DNA from: CAYJFK01 sp964369475
GTDB taxonomy: Bacteria > Bacillota > Clostridia > Oscillospirales > Feifaniaceae
DNA: 64,000 bases
Assembly (NCBI GenBank): GCA_964369475.1
Contig: CAYJFK010000001.1
Span: 40,771-104,770 of the forward strand
Direction: 5' to 3'
A program made the position numbers and the translations under genes. The notes under the pieces were generated by a model, which searched no databases, was not told where the DNA came from, and worked only from the letters and a program-made list of their open reading frames with translations. Shown here piece after piece: positions 1 to 6,948 of the stretch (position 1 is the stretch's first letter; every line of letters starts with the position of its first letter).

Positions 1-227
1 TGATTGTGCCCAGCCGTTTGCATTTGAATAAGGCGTACGTCTTTTAAATTCTCGTAGTATTCTTCGTAATTTTTTGTTATGTAAGAAGCCTCACAAAATA
101 GAACTTGGTATCCTTTTCCTATCGGCGCTTGATCGGGTTTAACTATGTCAACCTCGTAACCCATGTCTTTAAAAACATCGTAGGTTGCATCGCTCCATCC
201 GAAATAACTAACAGCAAGCAGTTTCAA
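1..227 (-). CDS. D-2-hydroxyacid dehydrogenase-like protein, N-terminal fragment (cut by window edge)
   Basis: The reverse strand opens with a TTG codon six bases after GGAGGGG and reads about 75 codons to the window edge without a stop. The translation starts MKLLAVSYFGWSDATYDVF and later has VRLIQMQTAGHN. The latter resembles the segment of NAD-dependent D-2-hydroxyacid dehydrogenases that precedes the nucleotide-binding domain (LKLIQ...SAG). The family reduces 2-oxoacids to D-2-hydroxyacids. Only the beginning of the substrate domain is visible, so neither the Rossmann fold nor the catalytic Arg/Glu/His can be checked. A flavodoxin-like or glycosyltransferase-like Rossmann protein remains possible. 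Confidence 0.5.
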   Translation of the reverse strand, partial: MKLLAVSYFGWSDATYDVFKDMGYEVDIVKPDQAPIGKGYQVLFCEASYITKNYEEYYENLKDVRLIQMQTAGHN

Positions 228-399
228 TATTATCCCCTCCGTTTTTGTAGTTTCAAAATACTTATTATATAGAAAGTTTACCATATTGCGTGTATATTAT
301 CAAGTTAAAAAGTCGATTTTCAGCTCATTTATGCAATATTTATTTTACTTGGTATATATCCTTGATATACAGATGAAGCAAAGATAGGTTCACATGAGA

Positions 400-429
400 A
401 ATCGCATGGAGTGATAACTCCATGCGATT
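400..429 (-). terminator. Hairpin downstream of desulfoferrodoxin gene
   Basis: A perfect 13-bp inverted repeat (400-412 with 417-429, loop GATA) lies 34 bases beyond the desulfoferrodoxin stop on the reverse strand. The following T-run is short (TTTCTC), so termination may be weak. Confidence 0.55.
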
Positions 430-463
430 GTAATTCAAAACAAATCGTATAAGATTGTTAACC

Positions 464-850
464 TTACAGATCGGTCTTCCAAAGCCCGTGAAGGTTGCAA
501 TATGCATATACCGAGACAGGTTCGTCATCGATAAAACAGAATTTTGCACATGGTTCGCCATCTACAAGCAGAGCTTTACGCTGACCGCCGGCCTTTGTTT
601 CTACATAAACAAAAGAAATATTGTGCTCTGCTGTCATTGGATGAGCAACACTTCCTACATCAACCTTGATATAGCCATCTTCCTTTGTAACGGCGGGAAT
701 GTGCTTTTCTGTTGCGGCTTCCTTAGTGTTGGGAATTAGGGCTTCCATAGCCTCACCACAGCACATGAGCGGTACACCTGTGTCTAAAATTAAACCTAAA
801 ATATTACCGCAATGCTTACAAATAAAAAACTTCTTGTCTGCCGATGCCAT
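464..850 (-). CDS. dfx: Desulfoferrodoxin (superoxide reductase)
   Basis: Encodes 128 residues starting MASADKKFF; the ATG at 850 is preceded by GGAGGTAATATCT. An upstream in-frame ATG would add about 19 residues with no ribosome site. The N-terminal desulforedoxin-like part has CKHCG and a CC pair, the four-cysteine site of centre I. The C-terminal neelaredoxin-like part has the EKHIP segment, the AHPMTAEHNI histidines and CNLHG, the His4-Cys ligands of the catalytic iron. The family reduces superoxide to hydrogen peroxide in the cytoplasm without making oxygen, using electrons from rubredoxin. It appears monocistronic, with its own hairpin downstream, and fits an anaerobic lifestyle. Confidence 0.95.
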   Translation of the reverse strand: MASADKKFFICKHCGNILGLILDTGVPLMCCGEAMEALIPNTKEAATEKHIPAVTKEDGYIKVDVGSVAHPMTAEHNISFVYVETKAGGQRKALLVDGEPCAKFCFIDDEPVSVYAYCNLHGLWKTDL

Positions 851-1072
851 AGATATTACCTCCGTTCGTATATTAGAAATATTTAGTAAAGTGTACATAT
901 TATTCAAATAACATTACATCTGTTATGTGAAAAATATTACAGATTACTAATATTTATTATAATAGGTAACGCTACCTTTGTCAATGCTTTTGGTTGTTTT
1001 TTCATTTTATTTATGCAAAATATTCCACATGGTTATTTTTTAAATTATCATAACGCTCTACTTAGAATAGGC

Positions 1073-1102
1073 TTGACAGTATGCATATATTGATGATATT
1101 AT
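1073..1102 (+). promoter_or_regulatory. Sigma-A-like promoter for the first MATE/kinase-like operon
   Basis: TTGACA at 1073-1078 and TATTAT at 1097-1102 are separated by 18 bases, about 150 bases before the MATE start codon. It lies in the 400-base AT-rich gap between the divergent desulfoferrodoxin and MATE genes. That gap should also hold the desulfoferrodoxin promoter on the other strand; no further coding signal was seen in it. Confidence 0.6.
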
Positions 1103-1250
1103 TATTTACATAATAAGGTAAATCTTAGTTAATATACACGCAGTTACATAAGGTGGATATAATTTGGGGAAAAGAAGTATTATACAATTGTCAGTTAATA
1201 ATTGTCCTTATAAATATAATTTTCCACCTATATTATAAAAAGAGGTTTTG

Positions 1251-2582
1251 ATGAATAATCAGCTTTCAATAGATGTTAATTTTAAATCTATAATGCGCTT
1301 TTCTGTACCAAACATTGCTTTGATGATATTTTTGTCTTTATATGTCATGATAGACGGAATATTTGTTTCAACACTTGTGGGGGCGCAGGCGCTTTTTTCT
1401 CTAAATATTGTTTATCCAATAATAACTGTCGCAATGGCCATAGGCCTAATGTATGGTGCGGGTGCCAGTGCTGTATGTGCAATAAAGCTTGGGCAAGATA
1501 GAAGGGAAGAGGCGAGCGAGGATTTTACAGCGATAGTAATACTATCTGCAATTTGTGGGATTTTATTTAGCTTGCTATGTCTTTTTAATGTAGAAAGCAT
1601 AATTTATATGCTTGGAGGCACAGAGGAAATATACAACATGTGCTACGAGTATTATATTCCCTCTGCTATATCGTTAACCTCCTTTATATTGCAAGCGGTA
1701 TTTCAGTTTATGCTTGTAACAGCCGGCGAGCCTAAAAATGCACTTATACTTACAATTATAGGTGGACTTTCAAATATTGTACTCGACTATATTTTTATAG
1801 CAATCTTTAAAATGGGACTTATGGGAGCGGCCATTGCAACAGGCCTTGGTTCGACATTAAGTGTGCTGTACGGCTTGTACTGCTTTTGGAAGTTGTCTCA
1901 TTTACAGCTAAAGTTTGTGCGCCCTGTCTTTAGAGGAAGAACTGTTTTTACTACTTGCACAAATGGATCTTCCGAAATGGTTACAAACCTCTCTCATGCA
2001 TTTACAAACTTTTTATTTAACATAACAATTATGGAAATAGCAGGAACTAATGGGGGAGCGGCAATAACGATAGTTTTATATTCTCAGTTTTTGTTTAGCG
2101 CTGTATATATGGGATATTCTTCAGGCATTGCGCCGCTATTTAGCTATAATTACGGACAGCGTAACGACGCAAAGCTTAAAGCTCTATTCAAGATAAGTGT
2201 TAGGTTTTTAGTGGCGTTACAGGTAATTATCTTTATAGCATCAGAAGTTTTTGCTCCTTATGTAGCAACGATATTTGCAAAAAATGCACCGGAGGCAATG
2301 GCACTTGCGACATATGGCATTAGAGTTTTTGCACCTGCTTTTTTATTTTCAGGCATAAACATGTTTGCATCTTCGCTATTTACGGCATTTTCAAACGGAA
2401 AGATATCAGCACTTATATCGTTTTTAAGAACATTTGTTTTTATTGTCGGCGCTCTCGTGATACTCCCAGAGCATCTTGATGTAACAGGTGTATTTTTAGC
2501 GGTGCCAATAGCTGAGGTCTTGTCGTTAATCTTTGCGGTTTTCTTTTTATTCAAATACAAATCGATCTACAACTACGGTTGA
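1251..2582 (+). CDS. MATE family multidrug/sodium antiporter-like efflux protein
   Basis: Encodes 443 residues with about twelve hydrophobic segments in two similar halves, typical of MATE (NorM/DinF) exporters, which use sodium or proton gradients to expel cationic drugs or metabolites. Family features include the first-helix region with FSVPNIALMIF, the GLMYGAGASAVCAIKLGQ loop and the second-half QFLFSAVYMGYSSGIAP with FSYNYG. The ATG at 1251 follows AAGAGG; a TTG one codon earlier is possible. It is followed 20 bases downstream by a cytidylate-kinase-like gene, probably co-transcribed. A paralogue of almost the same length sits at 26717-28051 with the same downstream partner. Substrate unknown. 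Confidence 0.9.
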   Translation: MNNQLSIDVNFKSIMRFSVPNIALMIFLSLYVMIDGIFVSTLVGAQALFSLNIVYPIITVAMAIGLMYGAGASAVCAIKLGQDRREEASEDFTAIVILSAICGILFSLLCLFNVESIIYMLGGTEEIYNMCYEYYIPSAISLTSFILQAVFQFMLVTAGEPKNALILTIIGGLSNIVLDYIFIAIFKMGLMGAAIATGLGSTLSVLYGLYCFWKLSHLQLKFVRPVFRGRTVFTTCTNGSSEMVTNLSHAFTNFLFNITIMEIAGTNGGAAITIVLYSQFLFSAVYMGYSSGIAPLFSYNYGQRNDAKLKALFKISVRFLVALQVIIFIASEVFAPYVATIFAKNAPEAMALATYGIRVFAPAFLFSGINMFASSLFTAFSNGKISALISFLRTFVFIVGALVILPEHLDVTGVFLAVPIAEVLSLIFAVFFLFKYKSIYNYG

Positions 2583-2602
2583 TAATTACAGGAGGGCGTA
2601 TT

Positions 2603-3208
2603 ATGGGCAGAATTATTACAATAAGCAGACAGTTCTCGAGCGGCGGCAGAGAGGTCGGGCGCCTACTTGCCGAGCTTTTAGGCTATTCTTATTACGACAA
2701 GGAGCTTATAAAAGCAGTAAGCGAAAAAACCGGCTTTGTTGCAGAGTATATCGACAAATACAGCGAAGTTACAACTCCAAGCAGTTTTCCTTATACAATA
2801 GGCCGTGCTTTCGGGACATATAAAAAGTCGCCGCTCGACGATCTTCAAGCGGCACAATCGGAAGTGCTTAAGGACATAGTAGAGGTAAAAGGTTCTGTCG
2901 TAGTTGGCAGAAGTGCTGATTATATACTTCGAGACAAAGATCCGTTTAAGGTTTTTATTTACTCCTCTAATATGGACGCAAGAATAGACAGATGCTACGA
3001 CACAGTGCCTGAAGACAAAGAAAAGTCGAGAAATGCAATAGAGTCTGAAATTAACAAAATAGATAAACAACGAGAGAAGTATTACCGCTTTTGCACCGGT
3101 CAAAAGTGGGGCGAGACCGAAAACTACAACCTTTGTATAGACACATATGAAGTTGATGTTGTGACAGCCGCTAATATCATTGCACTTGCGGTAGGTATAG
3201 GTGAATAA
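2603..3208 (+). CDS. Cytidylate kinase-like family protein
   Basis: Encodes 201 residues starting MGRIITISRQFSSGGREVG. That N-terminus is the P-loop variant (SRQ-x-x-SGGRE-x-G) of the Cytidylate_kin_2 family, P-loop phosphotransferases related to CMP kinase. It continues with YYDKELI, the VVVGRSADYIL segment and the basic region RDKDPFK. The ATG at 2603 sits five bases after GGAGGGCG; earlier in-frame codons overlap the MATE gene. The small product is probably cytosolic. Canonical CMP kinase (Cmk) normally occurs beside rpsA or aroA, so this paralogue may act on another nucleotide or small molecule. Its gene follows the MATE exporter within 20 bases, and the same pairing recurs at 28064-28666, so the function may be linked to the transporter. 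Confidence 0.85.
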   Translation: MGRIITISRQFSSGGREVGRLLAELLGYSYYDKELIKAVSEKTGFVAEYIDKYSEVTTPSSFPYTIGRAFGTYKKSPLDDLQAAQSEVLKDIVEVKGSVVVGRSADYILRDKDPFKVFIYSSNMDARIDRCYDTVPEDKEKSRNAIESEINKIDKQREKYYRFCTGQKWGETENYNLCIDTYEVDVVTAANIIALAVGIGE

Positions 3209-3247
3209 AATTAACAAAAATATATTATATTAGTCATATTTTTTCTA

Positions 3248-3276
3248 TTGAAACAAATGTTATATTGTGTTAAAAT
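3248..3276 (+). promoter_or_regulatory. Sigma-A-like promoter upstream of the GGDEF-EAL gene
   Basis: TTGAAA (3248-3253) and TAAAAT (3271-3276) with a 17-base spacer, about 90 bases before the start codon. Confidence 0.5.
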
Positions 3277-3366
3277 GTTGTGATATTATTTTTTAACACT
3301 TGTATTAAGCGGCTTCAGCATTAATGCTATATATTACCCTTAATGTTACAAAAGAGGTGAATGCTC

Positions 3367-5490
3367 ATGCAATATAATAAGCTTCCCGCACTTGCGATGG
3401 ATAGTCAAGATTTTATCTGTTATATGACTGATACAGAGACAAATGAGCTTTTGTATCTAAATGAAATGGGCAGACAGTCCTTTGGGCTTATGAATTCAGA
3501 TGATTATATAGGCAAGCAGTGCTACAAGATTTTGCAAGGCAAAGACAAGCCTTGCGAATTTTGCAACAATGATAGGCTTGAGGTGGGTAGGTTTATTAAA
3601 TGGGAGATAACAAATCCCTTAGTAAATAAGAGCTTTTCCTTAACAGATACACTTGTAATGTTTGAAGGTAGAAAAGTGCGAGTAGAGATGGCCTTTGACA
3701 TTACCAAGCAAAAAGGAGAGGTTGTCGATCTCTCCAACAAGCTTTCGACAGAGGAGACTCTCGTTAAGTGTATACACACTCTTACAGAAAAACTAAACAT
3801 AGACGAGGCTATAAACAGTTTGCTTGAAATTGTGTGTGACTATTATAAATCGGACAGAGCGTATATTTTCGAGCTAAACCACAAGGAGGGTACTGCTGAT
3901 AATACATACGAGTGGTGCGATAGCAGAGTATTGCCTGACATGGCAAATTGGCAAGGTGTACCTATTGAATATGTGGCACCTTGGCTTGATAGAGCAGAAA
4001 AAGACGGAAAGGTATTTATTACAGATTTAGAGAACCAATTTGATGAAAAAAGTGAAATGAATAGAAAATTAAGAGAGAGCTTAATTAACTCTATGTTTAT
4101 TGCACCTCTCATTAGGTCTGATAAAATCACAGGTTTTATCGGTGTTGATAACCCTACCGAGAATAATCAAGATGTTACACTTTTACGTTCGGTTTCGTAC
4201 TTTGTGCAAAACGACATAAGCAAAAAGCGTTTGTATGCAGAACTTGAGAAAATGAGCTATACAGATACTTTAACAGGGCTTTTTAACAGAAATAAATACT
4301 CTGATACGGTAAGGCGTTTCGAGGAAATTTCGCCTCAAAAACTTGGCATTTTGTATGCCGATGTAAACGGGTTGAAGCACGCAAACGAGATATTCGGTCA
4401 TGCGTATGGCGATTCGGTCATAATAGGTACTGCCAAGGTGCTTCATGGATATTTTGGCGGAAATGTTTATCGCACGGGTGGCGATGAATTTATCGCCTTT
4501 TGTGAAAATATCGAAAAAAGCGAATTTGATAGCATTGTAGAAAATATAAGAAAATCTTCCAAGATTAACGAAACATGCAGTTTTACCGTTGCTTCATCTT
4601 GGAAAGAGAGCAATGTAGACATACAAAAGGAGTTAACTCGCACCGATGAAATGCTACATGCTGAAAAGCAGTTATACTATAAAACTGTCAGTAGGGCAGA
4701 CGTTACAGGGGCTTCTTCGGAGAACTTAAATTCCAAGGCTGCAAGAGAGCTTGTAGCCGAGATTGAGGCTGGGCTATTCGAGGTTTACTTACAACCAAAA
4801 GTGGAGCTTTCAAGCGGAGCGATTATGGATGCAGAAGCGCTTATTCGTAAGAGAGATAAGTCGGGCGGCATAATCACACCTGTTAAATTTATACCGGTAT
4901 ATGAATACAGCGGTATAATAAGGCATGTAGACTTTTTTGTTTTGGAGTCTGTTTGTAAGTTTTTAAGAGAACAAATTGACATAGGAAAGCCTTTGCAAGT
5001 GTCTATTAACTTCTCGAGAGTGACATTTATGGAACACGACATAGTTCGGAAGATATCAGCTATCTGCAAGGAGTATGATGTTCCGCACGAATATATCGAT
5101 GTAGAGATTACCGAGAGCATAGAAAAGCTCGATAACAAGCTTTTGCAGAGTAAAATGACTTCGCTTATAGAGGCGGGTTTTTCGGTCTCGCTCGATGACT
5201 TTGGCGCACAGTATTCCAACCTTCACATGCTCTCTACAATGGATTTTTCGTTAATCAAGTTAGACAAAAGCCTTGTAGATGAGATATGTGTAAACAAAAA
5301 GAGCTATACCGTTGTTAAAAACATTATTGCAATGGTAAAGGAGTTAAACGACCTGAAATGTCTTGCCGAAGGGGTCGAGACCGTCGAGCAAAGGGATATG
5401 CTTATGCATTTTGGCTGCGATTATGGGCAAGGGTATTTATTTTATAAGCCTATGCCGATAGAAAGTTTTAAAGAGATATACAATAAATAA
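3367..5490 (+). CDS. PAS-GAF-GGDEF-EAL cyclic-di-GMP turnover protein
   Basis: Encodes 707 residues. The ATG at 3367 lies six bases after AGAGGTGA; an ATG two codons earlier abuts the ribosome site. Order of domains: a PAS-like region at about 10-120 containing a C-x-F-C-style pair (KPCEFCNN), a GAF domain at about 135-290, a GGDEF domain at about 295-450 with intact GGDEF, and an EAL domain at about 465-705. The EAL part shows EALIR, INFSR, EITES, DDFG, IKLDKS and AEGVET, so the metal and catalytic residues look intact and phosphodiesterase activity is plausible. No transmembrane segment is visible. The family makes and degrades the second messenger c-di-GMP, which controls motility; the flagellar cluster is about 27 kb away. 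Confidence 0.93.
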   Translation: MQYNKLPALAMDSQDFICYMTDTETNELLYLNEMGRQSFGLMNSDDYIGKQCYKILQGKDKPCEFCNNDRLEVGRFIKWEITNPLVNKSFSLTDTLVMFEGRKVRVEMAFDITKQKGEVVDLSNKLSTEETLVKCIHTLTEKLNIDEAINSLLEIVCDYYKSDRAYIFELNHKEGTADNTYEWCDSRVLPDMANWQGVPIEYVAPWLDRAEKDGKVFITDLENQFDEKSEMNRKLRESLINSMFIAPLIRSDKITGFIGVDNPTENNQDVTLLRSVSYFVQNDISKKRLYAELEKMSYTDTLTGLFNRNKYSDTVRRFEEISPQKLGILYADVNGLKHANEIFGHAYGDSVIIGTAKVLHGYFGGNVYRTGGDEFIAFCENIEKSEFDSIVENIRKSSKINETCSFTVASSWKESNVDIQKELTRTDEMLHAEKQLYYKTVSRADVTGASSENLNSKAARELVAEIEAGLFEVYLQPKVELSSGAIMDAEALIRKRDKSGGIITPVKFIPVYEYSGIIRHVDFFVLESVCKFLREQIDIGKPLQVSINFSRVTFMEHDIVRKISAICKEYDVPHEYIDVEITESIEKLDNKLLQSKMTSLIEAGFSVSLDDFGAQYSNLHMLSTMDFSLIKLDKSLVDEICVNKKSYTVVKNIIAMVKELNDLKCLAEGVETVEQRDMLMHFGCDYGQGYLFYKPMPIESFKEIYNK

Positions 5491-5514
5491 AAAGAGGGCG
5501 TACGCCCTCTTTTT
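5489..5514 (+). terminator. Terminator hairpin after the GGDEF-EAL gene
   Basis: Palindrome AAAAAGAGGGC-GTAC-GCCCTCTTTTT begins at the stop codon and ends in a T-run. It also forms the outer left end of the repeat element described at 5489-5702. Confidence 0.85.
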
Positions 5515-5676
5515 CAGCTTGGAGAAAAAGTGTTTTCTCCAAGCTGAAAAAATCAGCTGGCGCTGATTTTAACGCCCTCGGGGCGGGAATTTTACGCCAG
5601 AGGGCACCCTGATGGTGCCCCCTCGCCGCTCCCCCTCCTTCCGTGAACTTTACATTTTAGGTTTTTCTCCAGCCTG

Positions 5677-5702
5677 AAAAAGAGGGCTTACGCCCTCTTT
5701 TT
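5677..5702 (-). terminator. Terminator hairpin for the DUF6512 gene
   Basis: AAAAAGAGGGC-TTAC-GCCCTCTTTTT touches the stop codon of the reverse-strand gene and has a T-run in both directions. Confidence 0.8.
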
Positions 5703-6243
5703 ATTTGCCTAACATTCCATATTGACCGTCTATGCTATCTCGAAATACCGGCAGTCGTGGGGGGATTAGTGTAAAAAGAACAAAAAGAAGTGATGTTCCA
5801 ATTACAAGTGGTAGAGCTATTACTCCCAATGACAACTTTGCTTTAAAACATAGCAGTGCAAAAGCGTGACCGATTAGCAGTGCTACAAATAGTAGCATTA
5901 TATCTACATAAAGATATTGCACCCCAAATGCACCTGTGTAGAAATAAAATAACACTATCATAAAAAAGCAGGAGGATATCATAGAGACAAATGCAGCTGT
6001 AATCCATATGTCGAGGTCAAGAAAATGTCTGTTAAAAAAATAGTAGATGCCCCACCACATATATAGAGGGAAGGGTACCATTTTTGTGTGTTCGAATACA
6101 CTTTCATTTACAGGGGCAACGAGACCTACTATAAAGCTTTTGCCTGAAAAGAGATAGATAAAATGAAAAAGTCCGCCGAATATAAATAAAATAGGCACAG
6201 AGAGCATAATATAGAGCTCGGCAGAGAGCGAGAAAATGTTCAT
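5701..6243 (-). CDS. DUF6512-type integral membrane protein
   Basis: Encodes 180 residues; the ATG at 6243 follows AGGAGG by five bases. Five or six hydrophobic helices are visible. Between helices one and two lies APVNESVFEHTKMVPFP, the conserved N-E-S-x-x-E-H-x-K signature of the DUF6512 membrane family found in Clostridia. Function unknown; the polar Asn/Glu/His/Lys cluster near a membrane interface could be catalytic or ion-binding, which is inference only. It stands alone, convergent with the cyclic-di-GMP gene, and its stop codon overlaps the repeat-borne terminator. Confidence 0.75.
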   Translation of the reverse strand: MNIFSLSAELYIMLSVPILFIFGGLFHFIYLFSGKSFIVGLVAPVNESVFEHTKMVPFPLYMWWGIYYFFNRHFLDLDIWITAAFVSMISSCFFMIVLFYFYTGAFGVQYLYVDIMLLFVALLIGHAFALLCFKAKLSLGVIALPLVIGTSLLFVLFTLIPPRLPVFRDSIDGQYGMLGK

Positions 6244-6354
6244 TGAAACCTCCTGTTTTAGTAGTAATATATAATAAACTTAGAACTATATTAGATTTGC
6301 CGCATTATATGTTATATGTCGAAAACTACTTGTATTATACATTGCATTTTCGCA

Positions 6355-6384
6355 TTGACGTTGAATGCTATTTTATGGTATAAT
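6355..6384 (+). promoter_or_regulatory. Sigma-A-like promoter for the molybdenum-hydroxylase cluster
   Basis: TTGACG (6355-6360) and perfect TATAAT (6379-6384) with 18 bases between, about 50 bases upstream of the C_GCAxxG gene. Confidence 0.6.
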
Positions 6385-6435
6385 TTTGCATGATAAGCAT
6401 AGATAATGTTCATGCTTTGTTTATGGAGGATTGTT

Positions 6436-6834
6436 ATGACTGATAATATGAAGATTGCCATGTACGGTGCAAAAAAAATGTGCTGTGCACAAGTGCTTGT
6501 TTTAATGGGGCTTGACATGCTAGGAGAGCAAAACGATCGTTTGGTGTCGGCGGCATCGGGTCTTTGCGTAGGGGTTAGAAGCGGACTTTTGTGCGGCGCT
6601 CTTACAGGTGGGGCGCTAATGCTAAGCATGTTCGATGCGAAGGTTGCAAATGAAGAACTTATACCGCAACTTACAGAGTGGTTTGAAGACGAAGTAGGAG
6701 AAAAATACGGCGGTATGAACTGTGGCGACATAATAGAAGGGGACTCTGCTTTGAAAAAGATGCGATGTCCTCTAATCGTTCAGGGAACATTTGTCAAGGC
6801 AAAGAGTCTTTTGTCACAGGCAGGTCTTATATAG
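6436..6834 (+). CDS. C_GCAxxG_C_C family redox-type protein
   Basis: Encodes 132 residues; the ATG at 6436 follows GGAGGA. Cysteines are arranged as in the C_GCAxxG_C_C family: MCCAQV near residue 16, GLCVG and LLCGALTGGA in the middle, MNCGD and MRCP at the end. The family name reflects this cysteine pattern; members are thought to bind a metal or cluster and can be selenoproteins, but no in-frame UGA is used here. It opens the cluster 114 bases before the aldehyde oxidoreductase, consistent with the DVU_1555-type member that accompanies such enzymes. The role, perhaps electron transfer or cofactor handling, is inferred only from context. Confidence 0.75.
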   Translation: MTDNMKIAMYGAKKMCCAQVLVLMGLDMLGEQNDRLVSAASGLCVGVRSGLLCGALTGGALMLSMFDAKVANEELIPQLTEWFEDEVGEKYGGMNCGDIIEGDSALKKMRCPLIVQGTFVKAKSLLSQAGLI

Positions 6835-6948
6835 ACTTTGGATAAAACATGTTGTGTCGTTTGCTTAAAAAGATAGGCGGCATGACTATAAAAAAGCATA
6901 GCAAATAATTAAAATAAATGTTACAAAATTTAAGGAGGTTCTTGCAAA

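Larger units (their letters stand above)
5489..5702. repeat. MITE-like intergenic element with 36-bp terminal inverted repeats
   Basis: The 214-base gap between two convergent genes is bounded by terminal inverted repeats: 5494-5529 matches the reverse complement of 5662-5697 with three mismatches in 36. Each arm contains a GAGGGC/GCCCTC hairpin, then CAG and TGGAGAAAAA. Inside are a perfect 18-bp hairpin (5511-5528 with 5533-5550, loop AGTG), a small AATCAGC hairpin, and a GGGCACC/GGTGCCC hairpin. The segment 5620-5643 (start CCCTCGCCGC) and 5654-5672 recur inverted at the window's right end, and the 18-bp hairpin recurs at 31890-31921. No transposase is encoded. This looks like a short non-autonomous repeat that also supplies terminators. 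Confidence 0.7.

Noticed and set aside
930..975. PerR box upstream of desulfoferrodoxin
   Set aside because: TTATAATAAATATTA matches one half of the consensus but only four of seven bases in the other half; in such AT-rich DNA this is not convincing.
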